A stretch of DNA of 64,000 nt from Echinicola jeungdonensis (GTDB lineage: Bacteria; Bacteroidota; Bacteroidia; Cytophagales; Cyclobacteriaceae): contig NZ_JAUFQT010000002.1 in the NCBI RefSeq assembly GCF_030409905.1, forward strand, positions 1,034,265-1,098,264, written 5' to 3'. This document shows, one piece after another, positions 37,235 through 47,023 of this stretch. Each line of letters opens with the position of its first letter. The stretch's first letter is position 1. Position numbers and translations under genes: made by a program. Under the pieces are notes generated by a model that had not been told where the DNA came from, did not search any database, and saw only the letters and a program-made list of their open reading frames with translations.

Positions 37235-38602
37235 ATGTCAAAAAAGTATCATTTTATTGCCGTTGGAGGCAGTGTTATGCATAACCTTGCCCTATCCATG
37301 GCAGCCAAAGGGTACCAGGTAACCGGGTCAGATGATGAAATATACGAACCATCCAAAACCCGATTAGGAAAGGCCGGAATCCTCCCAGATTCTTTTGGCT
37401 GGTTTCCTGAAAAAATCCATAATGACCTGGACGGGGTAATTTTGGGTATGCATGCCAGACCGGACAACCCTGAACTGCAAAGAGCCCAATCGCTCGGGGT
37501 TCCCCTATTTTCTTTTCCCGAATTTATTTATGAACAAAGCCGCAATAAAAAGCGCGTGGTCATTTCAGGAAGTCATGGAAAAACCACCATCACTTCCATG
37601 GTTCTACATATATTGAAGGAGGCCGGTATGGACTTTGATTATTTGGTAGGCGCACAGATCAAAGGCTTTGATTTGATGGTGAAACTTTCTGATGCTCCCT
37701 TGATTATCCTGGAAGGGGATGAATACCTGAGCTCCCCGCTTGACCACAGGCCGAAGTTTTTCCATTACCATCATGATATCCTGCTGATGAGCGGCATCGC
37801 CTGGGATCATTATAATGTTTTCCCCACCTTTGAAAACTACAGGAAACAATTTGAAGACCTAACCGCTATGACCCCAAAACAAGGTCAATTTATTTATTGT
37901 GACCTAGATAAAGAGGTTAGAAATATTGCCGGAAAAAACAATCATTTCCCCAAAACACCCTATGTTGCCCATCCTTATCAAATCCAGGATGGGAAAACCC
38001 TTTTGCAAACCCCCTTTGGAGAAAAAGAAATTTCTATTTTTGGGGAACACAACCTTCAAAATCTCCAAGGGGCCCTGGAAATTTGCAGGGCATTGGGCAT
38101 TAAGGATGAGTTTTTCTACCAATCCATCTCCTCTTTCAAGGGTGCTGCAAAAAGGCAGGAAATCCTGGCCAATTCTGAAAACAGTCTTTTTATCCGGGAC
38201 TTTGCCCATGCTCCATCTAAACTGAAAGCTACAGTAGAGGCCGTCAAAGAGCAGTTTCCCAAAAGGACCTTGATTGCTGCCCAGGAATTGCATACCTATA
38301 GTTCTTTAAATAAAGACTTTATTAGCAATTACGCCCATACCTTCGATGCAGCAGATGAGGCGATTGTTTATTTAAACCCTAAAGCCGTATCTTTGAAAAA
38401 ACTGGAACTGATGGATGAGGCCATGCTTCAAGATGGTTTTAAAAGGAAAGACCTGAAGCTTTTCGTGGATATTGATCAGCTAAAAAATTATTTAGAAGCA
38501 AAACCTTATCAAAATACTAACCTGCTCCTGATGAGTTCCGGAAACTACGATAACATGGAGCTGGAAACACTTATCAAAAAAATAAATACCCATACAAAAT
38601 GA
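37235..38602 (+). CDS. mpl: UDP-N-acetylmuramate:L-alanyl-gamma-D-glutamyl-meso-diaminopimelate ligase (Mpl)
   Basis: This 455-residue Mur ligase recycles the cell-wall tripeptide by joining it to UDP-MurNAc. The N-terminal domain opens YHFIAVGGSVMHNLALSMA, the Mpl form of the MurC Rossmann motif. The ATP loop is VISGSHGKTTITSMVL. LIILEGDEYLSSPLDHRPKF and MSGIAWDHYNVFPT follow, and RDFAHAPSKLKATVEAV lies in the C-terminal domain. SPLDxRPKF and DH.NVFPT fit Mpl rather than MurC. It overlaps the exonuclease start by 4 bp (ATGA). Confidence 0.93.
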   Translation: MSKKYHFIAVGGSVMHNLALSMAAKGYQVTGSDDEIYEPSKTRLGKAGILPDSFGWFPEKIHNDLDGVILGMHARPDNPELQRAQSLGVPLFSFPEFIYEQSRNKKRVVISGSHGKTTITSMVLHILKEAGMDFDYLVGAQIKGFDLMVKLSDAPLIILEGDEYLSSPLDHRPKFFHYHHDILLMSGIAWDHYNVFPTFENYRKQFEDLTAMTPKQGQFIYCDLDKEVRNIAGKNNHFPKTPYVAHPYQIQDGKTLLQTPFGEKEISIFGEHNLQNLQGALEICRALGIKDEFFYQSISSFKGAAKRQEILANSENSLFIRDFAHAPSKLKATVEAVKEQFPKRTLIAAQELHTYSSLNKDFISNYAHTFDAADEAIVYLNPKAVSLKKLELMDEAMLQDGFKRKDLKLFVDIDQLKNYLEAKPYQNTNLLLMSSGNYDNMELETLIKKINTHTK

Positions 38603-39405
38603 ATTTGAAGTTAAAATCCCCTCTTGCATTTTTTGACCTGGAGGCCACAGGAATCAATATTTCCACTGACCGAATTGTTGAAATTTCTATCGTAAAGGTC
38701 CATCCTGATGGTAATGAAGAAATTAAAACCATGAAGGTCAACCCCACCATCCCAATTCCCAAAGAAGCTTCATTGATTCATGGGATTTATGATGAGGACA
38801 TTAAAAATGAACCTCCTTTCAAAGATGTCGCCCGTGAACTACATCAGTTTTTGGAAGGCGCCGATCTTGCTGGGTTTAATGTATTGAAATTTGATATCCC
38901 TTTATTGGTAGAGGAATTTTTAAGGGCAGGAATTGACTTTGATATCGAAAAGAGGAATTTGCTGGATTCTCAAAAGATTTTCCATATGATGGAAAAAAGG
39001 AATCTTACTGCTGCCTATAAATTTTATTGTGGCAAGGAGTTGAAAAATGCCCATAGTGCAGAAGCCGATACCTTGGCCACCTATGAGGTTTTTAAGGCTC
39101 AAGTGGAAAGGTATGAAAATGAAAAAGCTGTAGACCTCCAGGGAAAACCTCTCGGTACCATAGAAAATGACATGAAAAAAATCCATAACCTGATCAATGA
39201 AAAAATGGTTGATCTTGCGGGCCGCTTTATTTTCAATGATGATGGAGTGGAATGCTTTAATTTCGGTAAACACAAAGGCAAGCCAGTGGAAAAAGTCCTA
39301 CAGGAAGAACCCAATTATTATGATTGGATGATGAAAGGAGATTTCCCTTTGGATACCAAAAGAAAATTCACACAGATTAAGCTTAGGAATTTTAATAACC
39401 GGTAG
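38599..39405 (+). CDS. 3'-5' exonuclease of the DnaQ/DEDDh type
   Basis: This 268-residue DEDDh exonuclease has ExoI FFDLEATGINISTDRIVE (Asp and Glu catalytic), ExoII LAGFNVLKFDIPLL, and ExoIII HSAEADTLATYEVF (His and Asp). A C-terminal region of about 80 residues has an invariant-looking block CFNFGKHKGKPVEKVL, a motif seen in Bacteroidota exonucleases that often ends with NYYDWM. It may proofread or trim DNA 3' ends. It is translationally coupled to mpl. A strong terminator follows. Confidence 0.92.
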   Translation: MNLKLKSPLAFFDLEATGINISTDRIVEISIVKVHPDGNEEIKTMKVNPTIPIPKEASLIHGIYDEDIKNEPPFKDVARELHQFLEGADLAGFNVLKFDIPLLVEEFLRAGIDFDIEKRNLLDSQKIFHMMEKRNLTAAYKFYCGKELKNAHSAEADTLATYEVFKAQVERYENEKAVDLQGKPLGTIENDMKKIHNLINEKMVDLAGRFIFNDDGVECFNFGKHKGKPVEKVLQEEPNYYDWMMKGDFPLDTKRKFTQIKLRNFNNR

Positions 39406-39420
39406 GGATAATAAGAAGTA

Positions 39421-39458
39421 CGAAAAAAGGCAGGAGATATTAATCCTGCCTTTTTTCG
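39421..39458 (+). terminator. Rho-independent terminator of mpl-exonuclease
   Basis: CGAAAAAAGGCAGGA pairs perfectly with TCCTGCCTTTTTTCG across an 8-base loop. The T6 is part of the stem; it can work in both directions. Confidence 0.92.
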
Positions 39459-39647
39459 TTAATAAATGAGTATCAAGGATTTTACCGATAGTACCAAAAT
39501 CAATTCGATTATAATTAAAGTCAATCTGTAGTCGAATCTATTGACGGCTGATAAACCCGGTTGTTTCAAAATAAGCAACCTAAATGTATTTGATCGGCTT
39601 TTGACTTGTGTCTTGCAACTTGTGTATAATGTCTCAGTTTTTGCATC

Positions 39648-40394
39648 TCAAGAAATTGGTTTATCCAATAAACCCTTTCTATCAAAATACCTAATTCTGT
39701 AACACTGCATGGCTGATTTGCCCAAATGGTCTGCAAGCCTGTAATTGGTTATTGCCCCCACTCCTGCACCAATGACAGGTATCAATTGGGCAAGCTTTGC
39801 CAGATCCATATAATCACGGTATTCAATTTGGAAAGTCCGCCAATCAATTTCACTTTCCTCTTTTGGGAGGGTTTTACTGTATTGGGGCCAATTTTCCATA
39901 AAACCTGCTAATTCCTTTCTCCTCTTTTGGCTGCAAAAAGCCAATTGAAAAATGTACAAAATAAAAAGCCGCTCTTTAAGGTCCTTTACATCATAGCCAT
40001 AAAGGGAAGCTATTTCAAACATCAATTTCATTTTGATGGCAAAAAAAGCAGGAAAATCCACAAATCCCCACAAAATCCCTCCTGCTCCTGTTACGGCCCC
40101 CTCCACGCTGGCCGTTCTTTGATAAAATTTAATTTTTTCCTTTATCCTGCTTTCCCGCATTTCAAAAGTGGCCTTTTCTGGCATAGTAGCATTGATATAG
40201 CTTGATCCAAAAATCACCCCTTTAACCATTTTTTCAACAGCATAAGTGATGGCCTGATGTACCTTTTCGGGAATATAATCATTGATTTTGTGCTGAACAC
40301 CTGTAGCCATCCGGTTGATGATAGATGGATTTTTCTTCACCTTCTTGAGCCAGGCATTCATTTCATTAAAAGCTATTTCTTCATACAATACCAT
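39648..40394 (-). CDS. EcsC family protein
   Basis: This 248-residue member of the EcsC family was named after a Bacillus subtilis gene of the ecs ABC-transporter operon; the biochemical function is unsettled. Seen are helical N-terminal segments, the Gly/Ala-rich stretch GAVTGAGGILWGFVDFPAFF, which could insert in the membrane, YGYDVKDLKERLFILYIF, and LIPVIGAGVGAITNYRL near the end, which are conserved family elements. It stands alone with no neighbour that hints at its role. Confidence 0.88.
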   Translation of the reverse strand: MVLYEEIAFNEMNAWLKKVKKNPSIINRMATGVQHKINDYIPEKVHQAITYAVEKMVKGVIFGSSYINATMPEKATFEMRESRIKEKIKFYQRTASVEGAVTGAGGILWGFVDFPAFFAIKMKLMFEIASLYGYDVKDLKERLFILYIFQLAFCSQKRRKELAGFMENWPQYSKTLPKEESEIDWRTFQIEYRDYMDLAKLAQLIPVIGAGVGAITNYRLADHLGKSAMQCYRIRYFDRKGLLDKPIS

Positions 40395-40650
40395 GTAATC
40401 TTTTTCTTTTTGTACTTTTCTTCCCTGACCCGGGTTTCACTTTGCATCAAAAAATAATGATTCGAATTTAAATTATTAAGGTTTTGGACGAATCGTCGAA
40501 ATGGTAAATCGTCGAACTGAAAGGCTCCAATTGTCAGTCCTTCATTCTAAATTCTCTATTTTAAAGTCTATTAATTTTTTATCTGTTATACCACCGAACC
40601 GGTTAGGCCAGGGCGAAACCTGGAAGAATCCCATATTTCACATCTATCTC

Positions 40651-41154
40651 TCACACGCCCCTTCTCCCCAACTCAATCACCCTCAAATTTTGGGGTTTTC
40701 CATTTTCGATTTCAAATTTTAGCAAGGTCCGCATTTGATGGAAACCTTGATTGCCAATGGCTCCAGGGTTCATGTAAAGGCAATCGAACCGCTTGTCAAA
40801 TTCCACCTTACAAATATGCGAATGCCCACAGACAAAAATATTGGGCTGAAATTTTTTTAGGGCAGGAACCACCCCTTTAGCATAACGGGGAGGCTTCCCG
40901 CCTATATGCGTCATCAAAACCTTCACTCCCTCCACTTCAAAATCAAGCCATTCTGGATATAAATTCCTGGCATTTTCATCATCAATATTTCCATAAACCA
41001 CCCTCAATTCCTTTTCCATAGGCAGGGATTCCATTACCTGGAAATCGCCAATATCCCCAGCATGCCAAATTTCATCCACATCCTGCAAATGGGACAAGGT
41101 CTTCTCATCAATAAAACTATGGGAGTCAGAAATCAGAGCTATTTTTTTCATCAT
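40651..41154 (-). CDS. YfcE-type metallophosphoesterase
   Basis: This 167-residue calcineurin-like phosphoesterase has metal ligands in order: ALISDSHSF (Asp, His), IWHAGDIGD (Asp), YGNIDDE (Asn), VLMTHIGG (His) and FVCGHSHICKVE (His-x-His). LYMNPGAIGNQG closes the fold as in YfcE/MJ0936 proteins. It would hydrolyse phosphodiesters, natural substrate unknown. Two ATG codons in series (41154 and 41151) are equally plausible. Confidence 0.93.
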   Translation of the reverse strand: MMKKIALISDSHSFIDEKTLSHLQDVDEIWHAGDIGDFQVMESLPMEKELRVVYGNIDDENARNLYPEWLDFEVEGVKVLMTHIGGKPPRYAKGVVPALKKFQPNIFVCGHSHICKVEFDKRFDCLYMNPGAIGNQGFHQMRTLLKFEIENGKPQNLRVIELGRRGV

Positions 41155-41503
41155 TTTGGAAAAATCCTGGAAATAATAAATGGATTAATTAATTGGAATA
41201 AAGGCAAAGAAATGCAATTTAGGAAGCAATGTAAAATAGTAATAACATATCGCCTAAAGACAAATTAATCTTGGACCAGTTTACAGAATCTAGTTTTCAT
41301 TTGAAAAATTTGTCTGTAAATTTAATTTGATGATCTCTTTTTGTTAGAAATTCTAAAACATGGCCACTATGCATTTGAACGGAGTCTTTGGACTTTTGTC
41401 CCTGTTTCAAATTATTTTGGTCTAATTCTAACAGAAATAGCTTCAATCAATTGAATATATAGATTTTGATAAGAAATAAATTTATCCATAACACCATAAT
41501 ATT
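41155..41503. other. Intergenic region before the aldehyde dehydrogenase
   Basis: About 350 bases without a supported gene, divergent promoters expected. No clear hairpin or repeat was seen. Confidence 0.45.
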
Positions 41504-42865
41504 ATGAAATCCATCAATCCCTATAATGGAGAAATTTTACAGGAGTTTAACGAACATTCTGAACAGGAGACACAACAGATAATTGAAGATTCCCATCAGG
41601 CTTTTTTACAATGGCGCGGGATTACAATAAAAGACCGCAGCAAACTGATGTCACAGGTGGCTGAAGTACTTAGAAACAATAAAGAAAAATATGCTCGCAT
41701 CATTTCCCTTGAAATGGGAAAGGTGATCAAGGAGTCCCGGGCAGAAGTGGAAAAATGCGCTTGGGTCTGTGATTATTATGCAGAAAATGCAGAAGGTTTT
41801 TTAAAGGATGAGCCAATTAAGCTTCCTGAGGGTAAAAAAGCCAAAGTAATCTACAATCCACTAGGTGTTATTTTGGCAGTAATGCCCTGGAACTTTCCAT
41901 TTTGGCAGGTTTTCAGATTTGCTGCCCCCAATTTACTGGCAGGAAACACCGGTTTGCTCAAACATGCCTCCAATGTTCCTAAATGTGCCATGGCCATTGA
42001 AGATATATTTATTAAGGCCGGCTTCCCCAAGGGAGTCTTCCAAACCCTTATGATTGGATCGGGTCAAGTAAAAAACATCATCGAAAACCCATTGGTCAAA
42101 GCAGTCACCCTGACCGGGAGTGAAAAAGCGGGCCAAAGCATTGCTGCTGAAGCGGGCAAGGTAATCAAGAAAACAGTTTTAGAACTGGGCGGAAGTGATC
42201 CATTTATTGTTTTGAAAGATGCCAATTTGGAAAAAGCTGCAAAGACAGCCGCCAAAGCCAGAATGATTAATTTTGGTCAAAGCTGCATTGCTGCTAAACG
42301 GTTTATTATTGAAGAGGAAGTTTATGATGAATTTATAGAGAAATTCAAATCAACCATAGAATCCTATAAGCAGGGAGAACAACTGGACGAATCGGCCGAT
42401 TATGCCTGTATGGCCAGGCCCGACTTAGCAGAGGAACTTTATCACCAGGTGGATGATTCCCTGAAGTTGGGGGCTGAAGTTTTATTACATGGCATGGTTC
42501 CCGAAAAGGGAAAATCCTTCTTTAAGCCGATGATATTAACCAACCTCAGTCCGGAAATGCCCGCTTACCGGGAAGAGTTTTTTGGTCCGGTAGCATTGGT
42601 CTTTAAAGTAAAAAATGTAGAGGAGGCCATCCAGATTGCCAATGACAGCCCTTTTGGCCTGGCTGCTTCCGTTTGGACCAATGATAAAGATAAAGCAGAC
42701 CAATTAAGTCGGGAAATTGAAACAGGAGCTGTATTTATCAATAAAATGGTGGCATCCAACCCCTACCTCCCTTTTGGGGGTATCAAAACTTCTGGATATG
42801 GTAGGGAATTGGGCGAAATAGGGATCAAAGAGTTTGTAAATATCAAAACCGTGTATTTAGGATAA
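41504..42865 (+). CDS. NAD(P)-dependent aldehyde dehydrogenase (succinate-semialdehyde dehydrogenase-like)
   Basis: This 453-residue ALDH-superfamily enzyme has cofactor motif VMPWNFPFWQVFRFAAPNLLAGN, TLTGSEKAGQSIAAEAG, catalytic glutamate in LELGGSDPF (about residue 230) and catalytic cysteine in NFGQSCIAAKRF (about 265). FFGPVALVFKV and PFGGIKTSGYGRELG follow. The length and the SCIAAKRF form match the Sad/GabD-like group, which oxidise succinic semialdehyde to succinate; specificity is inferred. It precedes pdhB by 94 bp. Confidence 0.9.
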   Translation: MKSINPYNGEILQEFNEHSEQETQQIIEDSHQAFLQWRGITIKDRSKLMSQVAEVLRNNKEKYARIISLEMGKVIKESRAEVEKCAWVCDYYAENAEGFLKDEPIKLPEGKKAKVIYNPLGVILAVMPWNFPFWQVFRFAAPNLLAGNTGLLKHASNVPKCAMAIEDIFIKAGFPKGVFQTLMIGSGQVKNIIENPLVKAVTLTGSEKAGQSIAAEAGKVIKKTVLELGGSDPFIVLKDANLEKAAKTAAKARMINFGQSCIAAKRFIIEEEVYDEFIEKFKSTIESYKQGEQLDESADYACMARPDLAEELYHQVDDSLKLGAEVLLHGMVPEKGKSFFKPMILTNLSPEMPAYREEFFGPVALVFKVKNVEEAIQIANDSPFGLAASVWTNDKDKADQLSREIETGAVFINKMVASNPYLPFGGIKTSGYGRELGEIGIKEFVNIKTVYLG

Positions 42866-42959
42866 CCTGAAATTATCCATTTTGTCGCTTAATTCGACAA
42901 TAGGCTTGGTAATTGAAGGATTCCTTTCTATTTTTACGAGCGAAAATTTTGGCTTACAC

Positions 42960-43940
42960 ATGAGAGAAATACAATTTAGAGAAGCATTAAGAGAGGCTAT
43001 GAACGAAGAAATGAGACGCGATAAAAACGTGTTTCTCATGGGCGAGGAAGTAGCCGAGTACAATGGTGCCTACAAGGTAACCCAAGGCATGTTGGATGAA
43101 TTTGGCCCGGAAAGGGTTTATGACACCCCTATTTCTGAGCTGGGTTTTGCCGGTTTGGGCGTAGGTGCAGGCATGAATGGCCTTAGGCCGATCATTGAGT
43201 TCATGACTTTTAACTTTTCACTGGTAGCCATGGACCAGATCATCAATTCAGCTGCTAAGATGTTTGCCATGTCCGGAGGGCAATACAATGTACCAGTTGT
43301 ATTTAGAGGACCGACTGGGAATGCTGGCCAATTGGGTGCCACCCACTCCTCCAACTTTGAGAACTGGTTTGCCAATACTCCAGGGTTGAAAGTAGTTGTT
43401 CCCAGCAACCCTTATGATGCAAAAGGATTGTTAAAATCAGCTATCCGTGATGATGACCCTGTTATTTTCATGGAATCAGAATTGATGTACAGTGACAAAG
43501 GAGAAGTGCCTGAAGGTGAATATTTGTTGCCATTGGGCGTTGCCGATATCAAAAGAAAAGGAAAAGATGTAACCATCCTTTCTTTTGGTAAAATTATGAA
43601 AGTAGCTTTGGAAGCTGCAGATCAATTGGCCAAAGACGGCATTGATGCTGAGGTAATTGACCTTAGAACCGTAAGACCAATTGACTACCCTACCATCATG
43701 GAATCAGTTAAGAAAACCAACCGATGCGTGGTCGTTGAAGAAGCTAATCCAATTGCTTCCCTCGCTACTGATTTGGCTTTCAATATCCAGAAACAAGCAT
43801 TCGATTTCTTGGATGCCCCTGTCCTGAGAGTTAACTCCATGGACATTCCATTGAGTTATGCGCCATCCTACATTGAAGCAACCCTTCCCAATGTAAAGCG
43901 AACCATCGAAGCCGTAAAAAAAGTGACATATGTAAAATAA
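42960..43940 (+). CDS. pdhB: Pyruvate dehydrogenase E1 component, beta subunit
   Basis: This 326-residue transketolase-like E1 beta subunit forms a heterotetramer with E1 alpha in the pyruvate dehydrogenase complex. I place the start at 42960 (MREIQFREALREAMNEEM), the conserved family start; an upstream TTG-initiated extension of 26 residues looks non-coding. VFLMGEEVAEYNGAYKVTQGM contains the ThDP-contacting glutamate, and DTPISELGFAGLGVGAGM, RGPTGNAGQLGATHSS, and VIDLRTVRPID follow. E1 alpha and E2 are not adjacent, so the complex is encoded at split loci. Confidence 0.95.
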   Translation: MREIQFREALREAMNEEMRRDKNVFLMGEEVAEYNGAYKVTQGMLDEFGPERVYDTPISELGFAGLGVGAGMNGLRPIIEFMTFNFSLVAMDQIINSAAKMFAMSGGQYNVPVVFRGPTGNAGQLGATHSSNFENWFANTPGLKVVVPSNPYDAKGLLKSAIRDDDPVIFMESELMYSDKGEVPEGEYLLPLGVADIKRKGKDVTILSFGKIMKVALEAADQLAKDGIDAEVIDLRTVRPIDYPTIMESVKKTNRCVVVEEANPIASLATDLAFNIQKQAFDFLDAPVLRVNSMDIPLSYAPSYIEATLPNVKRTIEAVKKVTYVK

Positions 43941-43958
43941 GTCACATTGACAATATCA

Positions 43959-43997
43959 TAAAAAAGCCTGTTTGGATGTTCCAAACAGGCTTTTTTA
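43959..43997 (+). terminator. Rho-independent terminator of pdhB
   Basis: AAAAAAGCCTGTTTGGA pairs with TCCAAACAGGCTTTTTT across a 4-base loop (ATGT region), with A/T tracts on both sides. Confidence 0.93.
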
Positions 43998-44176
43998 TGT
44001 AAAATTTCCAGAAGTTTTATTGATTGAGATGGTTCAAGTCTCTGAACTGGACCTAGGAATATAAAGTCTCCTGACCTTAATTAATCATTGAAATAAAGTA
44101 ATATATGCTTAGAAAATCTTTTTCGGATAATCCATAATTGGATCCCTACCTCTCCCTATTATAGTATCAATTTATA

Positions 44177-44390
44177 CGATCCCATCGGGGTCGGGGGCTG
44201 GTTGCTTTAATTTTTTTAAATAGATTTGAATCCTTCGGGGCCATAAACCTTTTTGGTTTAACAAATTCTCGTTTTTGAAAAATTAAACAAAAGAAATTCA
44301 TTATTTGTAATTTGCACCCCATCCCGAAGGGATGGAATATCTATAAAATAACAAGATAAACCATTTTCCACGCCCCCGAAGGTGGTCGTA
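44177..44390. repeat. Cluster of REP-like palindromes (CCGAAGG core)
   Basis: Four related elements lie within about 215 bp: CGATCCC-ATC-GGGGTCG (44177-44193, one G-T pair), a CCTTCGGGG stretch near 44232, the perfect CCATCCC-GAA-GGGATGG (44319-44335), and CCCCCGAAGG near 44373. TAAACC-TTTTT-GGTTTA (44244-44260) is a further hairpin. They resemble dispersed extragenic palindromes moved by RAYT transposases in Bacteroidota; one RAYT gene lies at 54929. Confidence 0.6.
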
Positions 44391-44429
44391 TTTTTTATGG
44401 AGATAAATCCACCTTATCGAATCAAAATA

Positions 44430-44455
44430 GGGTCCAAGCTTGAAAACTTGGACCC
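44430..44455 (-). terminator. Probable terminator of the TonB-dependent receptor gene
   Basis: GGGTCCAAG and CTTGGACCC form a perfect 9-bp stem with an 8-base loop, 40 bp past the receptor stop codon. The U-tract on the minus strand is short (TATTTT), so confidence is moderate. Confidence 0.6.
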
Positions 44456-44494
44456 AATATATCTTTCCCATTTAAAATTCTTAATGATAAGCTT

Positions 44495-47023
44495 TTACTG
44501 CCCTGGCCCCATCATATTTTGGCCACCTCCTGAATCCATATCATTATTTTCAATGGATTTCTTTTTCCTTTTTGGCCCTACACTCATTTTCCCGATCCGG
44601 TAACTGAAATTGATCTTGAAATTCATATTCCGCATCATATTGGTGCTTTGCTGGGAGATGGTTGCCGAATTGATTTCATTTCTCATTTTAAATTCCGGCG
44701 TAAAGAAATTCTCAGCCCCTATACCAATGCTTCCTTTTTTTTCTTTGAACTGTTTGTTGATATTTAATCCATAGATTCCAAATCCACTATCATAGCCCTG
44801 AAGATTGACCCTCCTGCCTCGGGCAAAACCAAATCCCTGAAGCACCCAACTGTCGGTGATATTATAATTTCCAAATACCCTACCGCTTACTACGAATCCA
44901 TTATTGGAAGCCTGGTACTGCAGGTCTGAAACATTATTGTCAATTTGCGTATAATAGCCATCGATGCTTCCATTGAGTGAAAATTTATCGGATATATTGA
45001 TATTGGAAAAAAGACTCAAGCCATAAGCCTTTTCACTTCCAATGTTTTCATAGGTGGTATAAATCACCCCATCCTCCTGGATACTTCTGACCGGCTGGAT
45101 GGCACCGGAAGAATTTCTGAAAAAGCTGGAAAAATTAAAGCTGGCTTTATCCCAATAAGTGCTGTATGACAATTCATAATTGTCCGTAAACTCCGGATCA
45201 AGCAAGGGATTTCCCTGGGTAATAATGCTAGGGTTAGACCCCTGAATATTGGGATTTAAATACCTAAGGGATGGCCTTTGGATTCTTCTGTTATAGGCAG
45301 CTTTTATCATATTGCCATTTTTTAGTTTCCGGCTCAAATTAACACTGGGCACCCAAACCCCATAAGATGGAATTTCCGCTTCCTGCTCACCGGATTCAAA
45401 ATCCGCATCTATATGAGTGTATTCATACCTCATTCCTGCCTTCACCGTATAGTTATCCCAAAAACCCAAAGTATAGGACAAATATCCTGCTGTTACATTT
45501 TGATCATAGTTAAAAGCATTGGAAAAAGTAGCATCTGTATTTTCCAAATAATCTCCATCAGGGCCTTGAGCTGAAAAATAGACATAATCACTGTTTACCC
45601 TTCTCAGGATATTTTTGGCCCCATATTCCAATATCTGATTTTCTCCCTCTCCTAAGGGAGTAATATAATCCAACTGAAAAGTAAATTCCTGATTGTTGCT
45701 GGCATTTTCGTTTTTAGTCCTTGATTCAATTTCCTCAAAATCACCATCCAGCAAAGCCTGAACAAAATCATTGGTTCTGTTATTACGGCTGTACAAAGTC
45801 ATAATGCTAAATTCCTTTTGAGGTTTTTCATAAGTCCTTGTATAGTTTAAGCTTACATCAATCGTATTGGAAAAGTTATCCATATTTACCCTTCTCATCA
45901 AGGCACTTACCAATTCATCCTCCTGGAAATTCTCGGTCAATAAATTATCCTGCTTATTTTTAAAATTAAACATGCCAAAATTTACCGAGGCTGCTAACCA
46001 ATTGTATTTGTCGATTTCATAATCCGCCCCAAAATTATACCTGCCCATCAACATATTGGTATGAGTATCTGCACTTTGGACTACACGGGAAGTACTTCCA
46101 TCCTCATTGGTGAGCAATTGGTTGTTTTCAAATCCACCTTGAATATTATAACCTGCCCGGCCAAATCCACCCAAAGAAAATCCCCATTTCCCCTTTCTGG
46201 CACTTGCATTCAAGCCCAGGTTGGAGCCTCTCATTCCCGCACTGGTATTGATACTCAAGGAAGTGCCCTGAAGATTATTCTTTTTGGTTACAATATTGAT
46301 CACGCCACCGGAACCTTCTGCATCATATTTGGCCGAAGGAGAAGTGATTACCTCCACTGATTTGATCTCATCTGCGGGAATTTGTTTCAAGGCATCGGCA
46401 ATGCTACTGGCTGACATGGTGGAAGGTTTGTTATCAATTAACACCCTGATATTTTGGCTTCCTCTTAGGGAGACATTGCCATCCAGATCCACTGACAGCA
46501 TAGGCACTCTCCTCAAAACATCTGTGGCATCCCCTCCTACCGTAGTTTTGTCATTTTCAGCATTGTAAATGGTTCGGTCTACTTTTTCCTCGATCAATTC
46601 CCGTTGTCCCTGAACGGTAACTTCCTCCAAAGAGACGGATTCTTCCTGCAATCCGATCTTCCCCAAGTTCAACAGGGTTTGCCCCTCCTGGATCTTAACA
46701 TCCTCCAAAGTTTTGGTTTCAAACCCAACAAAATTAACCTGTACCTTATAAGAACCCACCTCAAATCCGGTAATAAAAAACTCACCTTGATCATCTGCCA
46801 CAGCCCCGGCAATCTGTTTTGAGCTTTTCGCATCCAAGAGCTGGATGGTTGCATAGGAAATGGAATTTCCACTTTCCTTTTCTATCACCTTTCCAGTCAA
46901 TTGGAAGCCCCCTTTTTGGGAAATTGTTTTTTCCTGGGCCAATATCTGTCCACTGACAAAAGAAAAAAGCAACAATAGGATCCACTGAATTTTTAGATAA
47001 ATTTTCATAATAGGTTTGTTCAA
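44495..47023 (-). CDS. TonB-dependent receptor family outer-membrane beta-barrel protein
   Basis: An 842-residue outer-membrane protein. A signal peptide covers about residues 1-29 (IQWILLLLFSFVSGQILAQ). A carboxypeptidase-D-like regulatory domain (GFQLTGKVIEKESGNSISYATIQ to about residue 115) is followed by the plug: VGGDATDVLRRVPMLSVDLDG, LRGSQNIRVLIDNKPS and VEVITSPSAKYDAEGSGG. A long Outer_membrane_beta-barrel_3 domain runs to a Gly/Met-rich end. Such proteins import ligands or act in surface signalling; no SusD partner is present. It is divergent from a LytS/LytTR pair that may regulate it. Met-6 (47008) is an alternative start. Confidence 0.92.
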   Translation of the reverse strand: MNKPIMKIYLKIQWILLLLFSFVSGQILAQEKTISQKGGFQLTGKVIEKESGNSISYATIQLLDAKSSKQIAGAVADDQGEFFITGFEVGSYKVQVNFVGFETKTLEDVKIQEGQTLLNLGKIGLQEESVSLEEVTVQGQRELIEEKVDRTIYNAENDKTTVGGDATDVLRRVPMLSVDLDGNVSLRGSQNIRVLIDNKPSTMSASSIADALKQIPADEIKSVEVITSPSAKYDAEGSGGVINIVTKKNNLQGTSLSINTSAGMRGSNLGLNASARKGKWGFSLGGFGRAGYNIQGGFENNQLLTNEDGSTSRVVQSADTHTNMLMGRYNFGADYEIDKYNWLAASVNFGMFNFKNKQDNLLTENFQEDELVSALMRRVNMDNFSNTIDVSLNYTRTYEKPQKEFSIMTLYSRNNRTNDFVQALLDGDFEEIESRTKNENASNNQEFTFQLDYITPLGEGENQILEYGAKNILRRVNSDYVYFSAQGPDGDYLENTDATFSNAFNYDQNVTAGYLSYTLGFWDNYTVKAGMRYEYTHIDADFESGEQEAEIPSYGVWVPSVNLSRKLKNGNMIKAAYNRRIQRPSLRYLNPNIQGSNPSIITQGNPLLDPEFTDNYELSYSTYWDKASFNFSSFFRNSSGAIQPVRSIQEDGVIYTTYENIGSEKAYGLSLFSNINISDKFSLNGSIDGYYTQIDNNVSDLQYQASNNGFVVSGRVFGNYNITDSWVLQGFGFARGRRVNLQGYDSGFGIYGLNINKQFKEKKGSIGIGAENFFTPEFKMRNEINSATISQQSTNMMRNMNFKINFSYRIGKMSVGPKRKKKSIENNDMDSGGGQNMMGPGQ

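Larger units (their letters stand above)
43998..44494. other. Intergenic region with a cluster of small palindromes
   Basis: About 500 bases without a gene. It contains several short hairpins with CCGAAGG/CCTTCGG cores (44177-44390), given separately, and a probable terminator for the receptor gene at 44430-44455. Confidence 0.6.

Noticed and set aside
42882..42959. 26-residue N-terminal extension of the pyruvate dehydrogenase beta subunit
   Set aside because: It would start at TTG and precedes the conserved family start MREIQFREAL; it is the untranslated leader.
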